From Pseudomonas moorei (GTDB taxonomy: Bacteria; Pseudomonadota; Gammaproteobacteria; Pseudomonadales; Pseudomonadaceae), in assembly GCF_008801475.1 (NCBI RefSeq), contig NZ_VZPP01000004.1, positions 186,001-250,000 on the forward strand: DNA of 64,000 bases, written 5' to 3'. The notes beneath the pieces are model-generated. The model had not been told where the DNA came from and made no database searches. It worked only from the letters and a program-made list of their open reading frames with translations. This document shows, one piece after another, positions 26,862 to 35,110 of the stretch. Positions within the stretch are counted from its first letter, which is position 1. Each line of letters begins with the position of its first letter. A program made the position numbers and the translations under genes.

Positions 26862-26937
26862 GGGTGATTAGCTCAGCTGGGAGAGCGTCTGCCTTACAAG
26901 CAGAATGTCGGCGGTTCGATCCCGTCATCACCCACCA
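26862..26937 (+). tRNA. tRNA-Val (anticodon TAC), copy 2
   Basis: The sequence is identical to the copy at 26491-26566. Confidence 0.98.
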
Positions 26938-26952
26938 CTTTCAACGCTACGC

Positions 26953-27029
26953 GCAGCGGTAGTTCAGTCGGTTAGAATACCGGCCTGTCACGCCGGGGGT
27001 CGCGGGTTCGAGTCCCGTCCGCTGCGCCA
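26953..27029 (+). tRNA. tRNA-Asp (anticodon GTC), copy 2
   Basis: The sequence is identical to the copy at 26586-26662, including the encoded CCA and about 30 following bases. Confidence 0.97.
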
Positions 27030-27068
27030 TATTCGGTAACCTGGAACACTGAACGCCAGGTCACCACA

Positions 27069-27095
27069 GAAAGCCCGCTCAATGCGGGCTTTTTG
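27069..27095 (+). terminator. Intrinsic terminator after tRNA unit 2
   Basis: AAAGCCCGC, loop TCAAT and GCGGGCTTTTT form the stem; its position relative to the tRNA-Asp end matches copy 1 with a changed loop. Confidence 0.9.
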
Positions 27096-27249
27096 CTGTC
27101 TGGAATTTGGCTATTCCTGCAGCGAGTCGGTCCTTCCATGGTAAGAGCGAACGTGCTCCGGGCGCCGTTCCGACGATGGTCGTCAAGGATAGCGCTGCAA
27201 ATCCGCCCCTCCGTGGTGTTCTCGGTTTTTTTCGCGAGCTGGCTCGCTC

Positions 27250-28386
27250 CTACTGTTCGGCGTTGCGGGCGTGTCGGTAATCGCTGACGGCTTCGTAAAC
27301 GGCTTTGCGCAACCGGTTGATGCCGCCGATAGGGCGATGAGCCTCGAGTCCAAACCACGGGTTGAACGACTGGTTATCGCATTGCAGGTTCAGCGCAGGC
27401 GTATCGAAGTCCTGGGCGGGCACCTTGATTCGTGCCACGGTCTGGAAGGGCGCATCGTTCTCGCTCCACTCAATGCTGGTGTCTTCGATCGGCATGTACT
27501 TGTTGGCGTCCTGGCGCTGGATCTGCAAGACGAAACACGCAGGTACCCGATCAGTCGACAGCTGCTGATTCAGCGCATTGCGCAGGAAGTTCGGCAATTT
27601 CCGGTTTTGCGCAGGCAAGCTGTAGGGCGGGCAGCTTTGCGGGTCGGGCATCACACGAAACTTGGCGTTGGCTTCACCGAATTTGTAGGGCGAAACTGAA
27701 AAGTAGGTGGTCTGGGTCGGACTGGGCGGCGCGGGCGACAAGGTCGCCAATGCAATGAACAGGTGACGAACCTGCCAGGTGCGCGGATCCCAGCCCGGAA
27801 AAAAGGCCATGATTTTTTTGCCATCTGCCTGCGCGGCAACGTTCTGACGATACTCGGCGACATTACTGACGAAAAAGTTCGGGTGGCTGAACATCACGAA
27901 GTCTTGTTCGCTTCGCTGCGTCTGATCGCTCAGCAGTTGTTTGCCCGGTACGTCGAGTAGCTTGATCGCCATGCCCCGGGCATCGTGGATGCTGTCGAAC
28001 TGTGGATAGGCATTGCCGTTGGACAGGCGCATCGTCGCTTGCCAGGTTTTGCCAGGCTCGTTGAACACGCCCTGACGCAAGTCGTTCGCCAGGTCTGGCA
28101 GCACCTGGACTTCAGCCTGTACGCAACCGTGGGCCTTGGCATGGGCGTCGCGCAGATAGCGGGTGCTTTCACGGTGTTGGTCGACGATGCGCACGGCCGT
28201 CTGAATGATGTCCTGAGTCATCGCTGCTTCAACGTCCGGAATCTGCTCTTGCGCCGATACCGGACCGCCGTGTTGCCAGGCGAACCACGCCGAGGCCAAG
28301 GCCCAGGCAAGCAACCCAAGACCCAATAGCCAGAGCAGAGTCTTGCCGAGAAAAGCGGCCAGGCGCAGCCAGAGGGTCATGAGCAT
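27250..28386 (-). CDS. Membrane-anchored catalase-like heme protein
   Basis: A 378-residue member of the catalase superfamily of the small, catalase-related peroxidase type. An N-terminal helix (LLWLLGLGLLAWALASAWFAW, about residues 16-36) should anchor it facing the periplasm. Superfamily traits are GNAYPQFDSIHDARGMAIKLLDVPG and FVMFSHPNFFVSNVAEYRQNV, with a distal asparagine region in HPNFF. It is shorter than true catalases (about 480). It is followed, 28 bases upstream in coordinate terms, by the cytochrome gene that is transcribed first. AGGAA precedes ATG 28386; the stop lies in a partial REP. Confidence 0.82.
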   Translation of the reverse strand: MLMTLWLRLAAFLGKTLLWLLGLGLLAWALASAWFAWQHGGPVSAQEQIPDVEAAMTQDIIQTAVRIVDQHRESTRYLRDAHAKAHGCVQAEVQVLPDLANDLRQGVFNEPGKTWQATMRLSNGNAYPQFDSIHDARGMAIKLLDVPGKQLLSDQTQRSEQDFVMFSHPNFFVSNVAEYRQNVAAQADGKKIMAFFPGWDPRTWQVRHLFIALATLSPAPPSPTQTTYFSVSPYKFGEANAKFRVMPDPQSCPPYSLPAQNRKLPNFLRNALNQQLSTDRVPACFVLQIQRQDANKYMPIEDTSIEWSENDAPFQTVARIKVPAQDFDTPALNLQCDNQSFNPWFGLEAHRPIGGINRLRKAVYEAVSDYRHARNAEQ

Positions 28387-28414
28387 GGGGAATTCCTTTT
28401 GTAATGGGCGAGGG

Positions 28415-30226
28415 TCATGGCAATTGCGACTCCAGCGGGCCGCCCAACACCTTCAGATACTCCAGCAGCGCCCAGCGCTCCTGTGGTTGCAGCAGACGTC
28501 CGATCACGCCGTTGCCCAGTTTGCCGGCACGGAACTCGTGACCGCTGTTGTGGTTGCCGGTGATGCGCGTGTCGAACAGAAAGGCATTGGTAAAGGCTTC
28601 GGTGCGATAGCCCAGGTGCTTCGGGTCGTACTCGAACGTGCCTTTGTAGAAGGTGGTTGAGCGTTCATCCTGAGGCGAGAGCAATTGATAAAGGCTTGGC
28701 ACCGAGCCGTTGTGCAGGAACGGCGGTGTCGCCCACACGCCCGCCAACGGACGGGCCTTGTAGGCGCGTAACTCGCGGACACCGATCGGCAAGCCGAACC
28801 CGTCCATTTCAGGCCGTTCGGCGAGTGTGATGCCCGCCTCGCGATAGGCCCGGTTTGCCACAAACGCCGTGACATAGGCCAGCCCTTTGGCCACGGACAT
28901 CTGGCTCAGATCAAGGGGGTGCGTGGGTTTGGGTTCGACATCCAGTTGACCGAGCTCCGCCGGATTCCATTGCAGTGCCGTCAAGTCGTAGCGGTGATCG
29001 GCGATGTTGTTGGCCGCGCCGGGGTCGGTGCCGATGTATACCACGGGGAGCATTTTCAGGTGTTGCACGTTTCGTCCTTCGCCTTGGGTCGTCCGCGGTA
29101 CGTGACAGCCTGCGCAATTTTCGCTGAACAGTGCGCGACCCTTTGCTGCCAAGGGTTTGTCGATGGGCCCCAGCAGTTCTTCGGGCCAGGCAGGCGGAGC
29201 GAGCCGTTGCAGGGTTGCTTCGATCAGATGGAGATCGCGCACCCGGACGCTGGAGGGGTAACGATCGTCGCCCTTGAAGGGCTGACCATCGCGGTCGAAG
29301 AAATTCAGTGTGGCGCCGACACCCAGGGCTTCACCGATATTGCGCGCCATCGGCTGCTGCGCCGAGCCGTTCCACTGCACCCAGTCGAAGGTCCACATGT
29401 CCCACAACTGCGGGTAGTCCACCGGGGCATTGGCCACGCGATAATTGTCGGGAGAAATGGCATCGCCGAAGCTGGCGTTGGCGATACGACCGAAGGCATC
29501 GGTACGCCCGGGCCCTTCCTCAGTCGGGTAGAGCCCGCGATGGGTATCGTTCCAGGCCACTTTCAGAAAGGTATCGAGCGAAGCCTTGAATTCGTTGCGC
29601 AGTTGCTGGCGCCGGGAGTCGTAATCCCCGGCCAGTACCTGGCGTGCGAAACGTTCGAATTTCCAGGGGTTGTAATAAGTCGCGGCCAGGCTCGCTACCA
29701 AGGCTTGTCCGAAACTGCCACCTCGCAGTGTAGGAACGCTGGAGGGCAACACATGCTGTGCCGAACCGCCATCGATGCGCACGGCTTGACCGTTGAAACG
29801 CAGTTCTCCGGTATGGCAGGCGGCACAGGTAATATCCAGAAACGTATCCGCACTCCCGGGATTTTGGTGCCGGGCAAAGCCCACCGGAAGATTTCCAGGG
29901 TTGTTCGGGGTGGGTTTCTGGCTGGGGTCGATCAGAAAGCCGAAGCGTGCGAGGTACTCAGGGGAGGCGAATCGTTGTTGCGAAAAGGGCAATTCAAGGG
30001 CCGTGAACCAGTCGTAGTGCAGGCCCTTGACCTGCGTACCTTGAGGCGTGAAGTAGTATGTCTGGCGGTCGGCATCGTCCCATTGGTCGAGATAATGCAC
30101 CTGTTGTGCGGGTGACCAGAGCGGTAGCTTAGGGTTGGCAACGTAGTACAGAACCACGGCCAGAGCCACTCCCAGCAGGATTGCGATCGCCATGAGCGAG
30201 CGGAATAAGAGGCGCAAGATGAACAT
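28415..30226 (-). CDS. Di-heme cytochrome c peroxidase-like protein (RoxA-like)
   Basis: A 603-residue protein with an N-terminal membrane anchor or uncleaved signal (LLFRSLMAIAILLGVALAVVLYYVA) and two c-type heme motifs, CAACH (about 134-138) and CAGCH (about 371-375), more than 230 residues apart. Length and heme spacing resemble di-heme peroxidase-like proteins related to RoxA rubber oxygenase rather than the 330-residue bacterial CcpA/MauG. It is probably periplasmic, cotranscribed with the catalase-like gene 28 bases downstream. The substrate is unknown; oxidation using peroxide or oxygen is inferred. Confidence 0.8.
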   Translation of the reverse strand: MFILRLLFRSLMAIAILLGVALAVVLYYVANPKLPLWSPAQQVHYLDQWDDADRQTYYFTPQGTQVKGLHYDWFTALELPFSQQRFASPEYLARFGFLIDPSQKPTPNNPGNLPVGFARHQNPGSADTFLDITCAACHTGELRFNGQAVRIDGGSAQHVLPSSVPTLRGGSFGQALVASLAATYYNPWKFERFARQVLAGDYDSRRQQLRNEFKASLDTFLKVAWNDTHRGLYPTEEGPGRTDAFGRIANASFGDAISPDNYRVANAPVDYPQLWDMWTFDWVQWNGSAQQPMARNIGEALGVGATLNFFDRDGQPFKGDDRYPSSVRVRDLHLIEATLQRLAPPAWPEELLGPIDKPLAAKGRALFSENCAGCHVPRTTQGEGRNVQHLKMLPVVYIGTDPGAANNIADHRYDLTALQWNPAELGQLDVEPKPTHPLDLSQMSVAKGLAYVTAFVANRAYREAGITLAERPEMDGFGLPIGVRELRAYKARPLAGVWATPPFLHNGSVPSLYQLLSPQDERSTTFYKGTFEYDPKHLGYRTEAFTNAFLFDTRITGNHNSGHEFRAGKLGNGVIGRLLQPQERWALLEYLKVLGGPLESQLP

Positions 30227-30485
30227 CCCTGTCGATTAATATTTTGTTATGCCTTAGCCTCAGATCAGCGGCAAGTGGCCATTACGCCAGACATTGTGGG
30301 ATACGGGATCTGTCTCGATATGAGTCGGATGACAGATGTTTCATCATCTACACTGCGAAAAGCGTTTAAACAGCTGAACTTATCCGAAATTTCCGGCTCT
30401 CATGCCGGTAGCCATTGGTCGTGGCCGCCTGATAAGCTCGCGGCTTTACTCGATTGCCCTTTAGGCGCATGAACAAGGAAATAGC
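30227..30485. other. Divergent intergenic region without recognised element
   Basis: This separates the minus-strand cytochrome gene from the FKBP lipoprotein gene. A 65-codon open frame at 30275-30472 has no ribosome site. AAGGAAAT stands before the FKBP ATG. Confidence 0.4.
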
Positions 30486-31199
30486 ATGAAACAGCATCGG
30501 TTGGCGGCGGCGGTGGCCCTGGTTAGCCTGGTACTTGCGGGTTGCGACTCGCAGACCAGCGTAGAGCTGAAAACCCCGGCGCAAAAAGCTTCCTACGGAA
30601 TTGGCCTGAACATGGGCAAAAGTCTGGCTCAGGAAGGCATGGATGACCTGGACTCCAAAGCCGTAGCCCAGGGCATCGAAGATGCCGTCGGCAAGAAAGA
30701 ACAGAAACTGAAAGATGAAGAGCTGGTTGAAGCCTTCGCCGCGCTGCAAAAGCGTGCCGAAGAGCGTATGGCCAAGATGAGCGAAGAGTCGGCAGCCGCT
30801 GGCAAGAAATTCCTCGAAGAAAACGCCAAGAAAGCTGGCGTAGTGACCACCGCTTCGGGCTTGCAGTACGAAGTGATCAAGAAAGCCGATGGCGCTCAGC
30901 CAAAGCCGACTGATGTAGTGACCGTCCACTACACCGGCAAGCTGACCAATGGCACCGTTTTCGACAGCTCCGTCGAGCGTGGCAGCCCGATCGATCTGCC
31001 GGTTAGCGGTGTGATTCCGGGTTGGGTCGAAGGCCTGCAACTGATGCACGTAGGCGAGAAGTACAAGTTGTACATTCCTAGCGAACTGGCTTACGGCGCG
31101 CAAAGCCCAAGCCCGGCGATCCCGGCCAACTCGGTGCTGGTGTTCGACCTGGAGCTGCTGGCGATCAAGGATCCGGCAAAAGAAGACGCTGCCAAGTAA
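30486..31199 (+). CDS. FKBP-type peptidyl-prolyl isomerase lipoprotein (Mip/FkpA-like)
   Basis: A 237-residue periplasmic prolyl isomerase. The signal MKQHRLAAAVALVSLVLAGC has a lipobox LAGC (lipidated C20). Residues 30-110 form the helical dimerisation domain (KASYGIGLNMGKSLAQEGMDDLDSKAVAQGIEDA), and residues 120-230 the FKBP domain with VTVHYTGKLTNGTVFDSSVERG and LPVSGVIPGWVEGLQLMHVGEKYKLYIPSELAYG. It should assist folding of envelope proteins. A hairpin terminator follows. Confidence 0.93.
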   Translation: MKQHRLAAAVALVSLVLAGCDSQTSVELKTPAQKASYGIGLNMGKSLAQEGMDDLDSKAVAQGIEDAVGKKEQKLKDEELVEAFAALQKRAEERMAKMSEESAAAGKKFLEENAKKAGVVTTASGLQYEVIKKADGAQPKPTDVVTVHYTGKLTNGTVFDSSVERGSPIDLPVSGVIPGWVEGLQLMHVGEKYKLYIPSELAYGAQSPSPAIPANSVLVFDLELLAIKDPAKEDAAK

Positions 31200-31216
31200 T
31201 CAGCGTCTGCTCTTAG

Positions 31217-31246
31217 AACAACGCCTCGCTTTTGCGGGGCGTTGTT
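31217..31246 (+). terminator. Terminator hairpin after the FKBP gene
   Basis: AACAACGCCTCGC (31217-31229) pairs with GCGGGGCGTTGTT (31234-31246) with one G-U type mismatch and a TTTT loop. The downstream T tract is short. Confidence 0.7.
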
Positions 31247-31448
31247 GCATCTGGTGTCTGGTGCGGGTAAACAAAGCGAACAGATGCGGCAGGCTGGAGT
31301 CATAGCCATTGTAGGTGTGGTGCTAACCGCGCCAGAGCGCCAAGTCAATGAAATCTTGGGTTTTTTTAGATGGGCAAAAAACGCCCGATCTGAGTTCGGC
31401 CCTTGTGCAGCGGGGCTTTCAGCCTTGAAAAGTCGCTCTGTTCACAAG

Positions 31449-31473
31449 GTTATCCACAATTTGTGTGGATAAC
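31449..31473. promoter_or_regulatory. Perfect inverted pair of consensus DnaA boxes
   Basis: GTTATCCACA (31449-31458) and TGTGGATAAC (31464-31473) are exact inverted 10-mers around ATTTG. Each contains the consensus box TTATCCACA. The pair ends 18 bases before the ATG of the DUF1232 gene and so probably lies in its promoter or leader. Confidence 0.7.
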
Positions 31474-31491
31474 ATTTACATGGGAGGAATG

Positions 31492-31947
31492 ATGAAAACG
31501 CCCTGGAATTTTGCTCGTTTCCTGCCTCTGGCTGGACGACTGCTCGCTCGTGGACGTTTGCCTACCCTGTTGTTCGCAGTGGCCAGCAAAGGTGCCAGCC
31601 AAGGCAATCGCCTGGGCAAGTTCAAGGATGATCTGCGCCTGTTGCAGGCACTTTGCCTGGCCTACTGGCGCGGTGAGTATCGGGCCATCAGCCCCAAAGC
31701 GCTGGTCTCGGTCGTAGCGGGCCTGATGTATTTCCTCAGTCCGGTGGATGCGATTCCGGATTTCATTCCGGTATTCGGCATGCTGGACGACATTGCGGTC
31801 CTGGCCTGGTTGATGAAAGTCTTCGATGACGAACTCAACGCGTTTCGCGTCTGGCGCCAACGCCAGATGCCAGAGAAGCTCGCAGTGGTCGAGCGCCTGC
31901 CCGATACCCTTGAGCAACTCCAGCTTCAGGGACCGAAAAAAACCTGA
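31492..31947 (+). CDS. DUF1232 (YkvA-like) small membrane-associated protein
   Basis: The 151-residue product contains the DUF1232 core LVSVVAGLMYFLSPVDAIPDFIPVFGMLDDIAVLAWLMK, with the hallmark YFLSPxDxIPDFIPxxGxxDD. The function of the family is unknown; members are membrane-associated. GGGAGGA at 31482-31488 best fits ATG 31492, with ATG 31489 as a tighter alternative. The upstream region holds two inverted DnaA boxes. Confidence 0.87.
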   Translation: MKTPWNFARFLPLAGRLLARGRLPTLLFAVASKGASQGNRLGKFKDDLRLLQALCLAYWRGEYRAISPKALVSVVAGLMYFLSPVDAIPDFIPVFGMLDDIAVLAWLMKVFDDELNAFRVWRQRQMPEKLAVVERLPDTLEQLQLQGPKKT

Positions 31948-32061
31948 TCGGTTCCCATCTTGCCCGCAGATAGATGCCCCCCGCGACCTTAGCCGCTGTT
32001 AGGATTACACTTCTAGGGAAAAGTGCCGATTCGCTAAGTGTTTTTGTCCTACGGGGTAGTC

Positions 32062-32403
32062 ATGGATATTCAGATAATTACACGCGAAGGCGAGCCCGAA
32101 TATGCGGTTCTGCCATGGGCTCAGTATCAGGCTCTACTGAAAGCAGCAGGCATCAACGAAGCACCGTCGCGTCCGGCCGCAGCGCCGCTTGCGACACCCC
32201 AGGACCCGATTCTTCCAGGTCTTGATCAACTACGCAGTTTGCGCGAAGGGAAGGGCATCGCCATCGAGGCGCTGGCCCGCACGGTAGGCATCAGCCCGTC
32301 TTATCTGGCCATGATCGAAAGTGGTGAACGTCTGCCCGACGCTGCCATTCGCCGAAGCCTGGCCTGGGAATTGACGGTGCCAGGGTGGAGGGATGAATCG
32401 TGA
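32062..32403 (+). CDS. Helix-turn-helix XRE-type regulator
   Basis: A 113-residue protein. Residues about 58-108 form a Cro/C1-type HTH: LDQLRSLREGKGIAIEALARTVGISPSYLAMIESGERLPD. The N-terminal MDIQIITREGEPEYAVLPWAQYQALLKAA resembles the N-terminal strand-helix of Phd/YefM-type antitoxins and may be a dimerisation or partner-binding part. It overlaps the next gene by GTGA, so both are coupled. No toxin fold is recognised in the partner, so a toxin-antitoxin role is only a possibility. Confidence 0.8.
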   Translation: MDIQIITREGEPEYAVLPWAQYQALLKAAGINEAPSRPAAAPLATPQDPILPGLDQLRSLREGKGIAIEALARTVGISPSYLAMIESGERLPDAAIRRSLAWELTVPGWRDES

Positions 32404-32771
32404 GCGTACGCATCAGTCGTCAACATTGGGACGGGTTGCTGGGCGAGCTGGATCAGGCTCGCCGTCAGCGTCATCTACTGACTTATCGGGCACTGCTGGA
32501 GCGTTTACAGCTTCCCACGCCCGCCATGCAAACCTTGACTGCCGCGCTTGAGCATTTGGCGGCGCTGGACGCCAAAGCTGAACAGCCGCTGCGCAGTTCG
32601 CTGGTGATCAGCCAGGGCGCCAGCCGTCTGCCACGCACCGGCTTCTTTGAATGTGTCGAGCGCCTCGGGCGATTCTCCGGGCCATCCGATGGCGTCGCCG
32701 CCGCATCCTGGCACGCCTCGGAAGTGGTGCGCGTATTTGAGTACGAGTACCCCGAGTCGGCGGAGGCCTGA
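32400..32771 (+). CDS. Hypothetical protein in XRE-Sel1 operon
   Basis: A 123-residue cytosolic protein starting from GTG 32400, which overlaps the HTH gene stop. The N-terminal half is helical (ISRQHWDGLLGELDQARRQRHLLTYRALLERL, AMQTLTAALEHLAALDAK) and the C-terminal half has strands (PLRSSLVISQGASRLPRTGFFECVERLGRF, VVRVFEYEYPE). I do not recognise the family. The pattern is compatible with a DNA- or partner-binding helix bundle plus a small sheet. Confidence 0.75.
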   Translation: MSVRISRQHWDGLLGELDQARRQRHLLTYRALLERLQLPTPAMQTLTAALEHLAALDAKAEQPLRSSLVISQGASRLPRTGFFECVERLGRFSGPSDGVAAASWHASEVVRVFEYEYPESAEA

Positions 32772-33179
32772 GTGTTTTTTCGACTCAAGGCGCAGGTCAG
32801 TTACTGGCTGGCACGCAGGCTTTTTCACTGGCAATGGTTCGTGCGACAGCCGCGTGGCTGGAGCTGGCTTGAAGGCCAGTTCGCCCGTATGGCTAACTTG
32901 GGCGATGTCGACGCTCAGAGCTTCTATGGCCACATCCTGACCTTTCGCGGTGTCGGTCTGGGCGCTCGCGAAGAGGGCCTTCGCCTGCTGCGCCTGGCGG
33001 CATTGGCCGGCGATGGCAAAGCGGCCTATCAGGTCGGGGTGATCAGCCTCGCCGGGACGCCGGGCAAGGCGCCGGATCCGACTGAAGCGGCACGCTTCTG
33101 GAGCATTGCAGCGAAGGCCGGGCATCCGTTGGCCGAGCTCAAGCTAAAAGAGCTGGCGGCTCGAGATGATGGGCTATAG
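32772..33179 (+). CDS. Sel1-repeat protein
   Basis: A 135-residue protein starting with GTG 32772, directly abutting the preceding stop (TGA at 32769-32771). It shows two to three Sel1-type helical repeats: ANLGDVDAQSFYGHILTFRG, REEGLRLLRLAALAGDGKAAYQVGVISLAG, PDPTEAARFWSIAAKAGHPLAELKLKEL. An N-terminal amphipathic aromatic stretch (RLKAQVSYWLARRLFHWQWF) may bind membrane. It probably acts as a scaffold with the two genes upstream. Confidence 0.82.
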   Translation: MFFRLKAQVSYWLARRLFHWQWFVRQPRGWSWLEGQFARMANLGDVDAQSFYGHILTFRGVGLGAREEGLRLLRLAALAGDGKAAYQVGVISLAGTPGKAPDPTEAARFWSIAAKAGHPLAELKLKELAARDDGL

Positions 33180-33207
33180 CCCAGAATTGTGTTGTTCCGG
33201 CGGGTGC

Positions 33208-33232
33208 CATCGCGAGCAGGCTCGCTCCCACA
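33208..33232 (+). repeat. Single REP unit
   Basis: CATCGCGAGCAGGCTCGCTC plus a CCACA tail; no partner unit is close by. It separates convergent genes. Confidence 0.75.
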
Positions 33233-33303
33233 ATGGATCTGTTGAAGACGCACAATTCGTGTGACTCAGCATTCCCCTTTGGGACGCGATGGCGTCAGAC
33301 CAT

Positions 33304-35094
33304 TCATCGATGCCCGGCCAGCAGCACATCCTCTTTCTCCGGCGCCTCCAGACTATCGATCACATGCACGCTGTATCCCTGCACATTCTTCGCATGGTGT
33401 TTGGCCTGGGACGCCATTTCGGCCAATTGACTGGCGTCGAGTTGATCACAGGCCTGTGGATGCAAATGCACCACGCCGATGGACAGGGACAGCAACGGAA
33501 ACTCCTGGCGCACGCCCTGGCGATTGGGCGCGATGAAACAGCCGGCTTCGAGGTGTTCGCTGCGGTAGAAGCGTCGGCACTGGCTCTGGAAGTCATCCAG
33601 TAACTGGTTCAAACGTTTGCGCCAGTCTTCCGGGCCGAGCACCAGCAGGAAATCATCGCCGCCGATATGGCCGACGAAGTCGCGGGATGGGTCGACGCGG
33701 TCGTTCAGACATTGTGCCAGGCAGAGCAGGACTTCATCGCCACGGCCGTAGCCATAGATGTCGTTGAAGGGTTTGAAGCTGTCGATGTCGACGTAGCAGA
33801 TCACCGATTCCCGTTGCTGTTGCAGCAGCCGTGTCAGGCATTGCTGGATCGGCACGTTGCCTGGCAGCAGGGTCAGGGGATTGGCGTAGCGCGCTTGCTG
33901 GATCTTCAGTTCGGTAATCAGCTTGAGCACATCGATGACCCGACCCAGGCCCAGATAGCTGCCGTTGAGGGTGATGATGAAGTCTTCTTCGATACGTTGG
34001 CGGGCGCGGCTGGTGATCAGGCGGCTGACCTGTTGCAGCGACTGACTCATTTCGACGGCCAGGAAGTCATCGTTCATCAAGCGGCTGATGGGTTTGCGGG
34101 CGAACAGGTCGGTGGCAAACGGCTTGAGCAGGGCATCGGAAAGCGAGTGCCTGTGGACGATGCCACACGGCTGGCCGTGCTCATCCAGCACCGCCAGCGA
34201 ATTCAGATTGGCCTGGCGGCGGAAGGCTTCCAGTACCGTGGCAGTCGGCGTGTCACGCGCTACCGCCGGTTGCTCGTTGAGCAGAGCGCTGAGGTCGCTG
34301 CCTTCATCATTGAGCACTACAACGGCATTGTCCTGACGCGGCATCAGGGAGCGGGCATCCCGGGGCGGATGTTCTTGCGGTCGGCAGAGCAAATAGCCCT
34401 GGATCAGATCGACCCCCATTTCCGTCAGCACCGCGAGTTCTTCCGGCAATTCGATGCCTTCGGCGATCACCTGTGCCCGCGAGGCCTTGGCGATCTGCAG
34501 GATCGAGCCGACGAATTCGCGCTTGAGGGCATCCTGGTGTATGCCATCGATAAAGTGCCGGTCGATCTTCACATAGTCCGGTCGCAACTCGGACCACAGA
34601 CGCAAACTTGAATAGCCTGCCCCCAAGTCATCCAGGGCAATGGAAAACCCCATCGCCCGATAGTGATGCAGGGCGGTTTGCAACAACTGGAAGTCGTCGG
34701 TTGGTGTCTGCTCGGTGAGTTCGATCACCACCTGGCTCGGCGGGATGCCGAAATCCTCCAGCAGTTGCAGGGTTCGGCCGGGTTGGTGTGCGGCTTCGAG
34801 CAGGGATTCCGGGGACACGTTGAGGAACAGCTTGCCGGGCAGTTGCTGTTCATTGAAGCGTCGACAGGCGCTTTCACGGCAAGCGATTTCGAGTTCGCTC
34901 AAGCGCCCGGCCTGGCGGGCGACGGCAAACAATGCAATAGGGGAGTGCAGCGGGCTGTTGGAGGGGCCGCGACTGAGTGCTTCGTAGCCGAGAATCCGTC
35001 GTTCAGAAAGACAAATGATCGGTTGGAACAGGCTGTGCAAACCGCCTTGAGTCAGGATTGAACTCAACGCACTCAGCTGTTCTGTCGTGGTCAT
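33304..35094 (-). CDS. EAL-CBS-GGDEF cyclic-di-GMP protein
   Basis: A 596-residue cytosolic protein with the unusual order EAL (about 15-255), CBS pair (about 265-400) and GGDEF (about 410-575). The EAL domain keeps YEALSRG (E38-L40), VIELTE, ALDDLGAGYSSL and IAEGIE, so a phosphodiesterase is likely. The GGDEF site reads GGDDF (478-482) and the residues at the inhibitory-site position (PSRD) do not match RxxD. No transmembrane segment is visible. Ligand sensing may be through the CBS pair. A terminator stands upstream. Confidence 0.9.
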   Translation of the reverse strand: MTTTEQLSALSSILTQGGLHSLFQPIICLSERRILGYEALSRGPSNSPLHSPIALFAVARQAGRLSELEIACRESACRRFNEQQLPGKLFLNVSPESLLEAAHQPGRTLQLLEDFGIPPSQVVIELTEQTPTDDFQLLQTALHHYRAMGFSIALDDLGAGYSSLRLWSELRPDYVKIDRHFIDGIHQDALKREFVGSILQIAKASRAQVIAEGIELPEELAVLTEMGVDLIQGYLLCRPQEHPPRDARSLMPRQDNAVVVLNDEGSDLSALLNEQPAVARDTPTATVLEAFRRQANLNSLAVLDEHGQPCGIVHRHSLSDALLKPFATDLFARKPISRLMNDDFLAVEMSQSLQQVSRLITSRARQRIEEDFIITLNGSYLGLGRVIDVLKLITELKIQQARYANPLTLLPGNVPIQQCLTRLLQQQRESVICYVDIDSFKPFNDIYGYGRGDEVLLCLAQCLNDRVDPSRDFVGHIGGDDFLLVLGPEDWRKRLNQLLDDFQSQCRRFYRSEHLEAGCFIAPNRQGVRQEFPLLSLSIGVVHLHPQACDQLDASQLAEMASQAKHHAKNVQGYSVHVIDSLEAPEKEDVLLAGHR

Positions 35095-35110
35095 GGCGAT
35101 CTCTGGCGAT

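Noticed and set aside
26491-27029. tRNA repeats as a CRISPR-like or phage attachment array
   Set aside because: The repeats are complete tRNA genes with promoters and terminators; no integrase or phage gene adjoins, and no short direct repeat of a tRNA end is seen elsewhere in the window.
30275-30472. 65-codon plus-strand frame before the FKBP gene
   Set aside because: No ribosome site, no recognised fold, and it covers the expected promoter of the FKBP gene.
31449-31473. Inverted DnaA boxes as a replication origin
   Set aside because: Only two boxes are present, no AT-rich unwinding element or dnaA/gyrB/rpmH genes are near, so a regulatory site is more likely.
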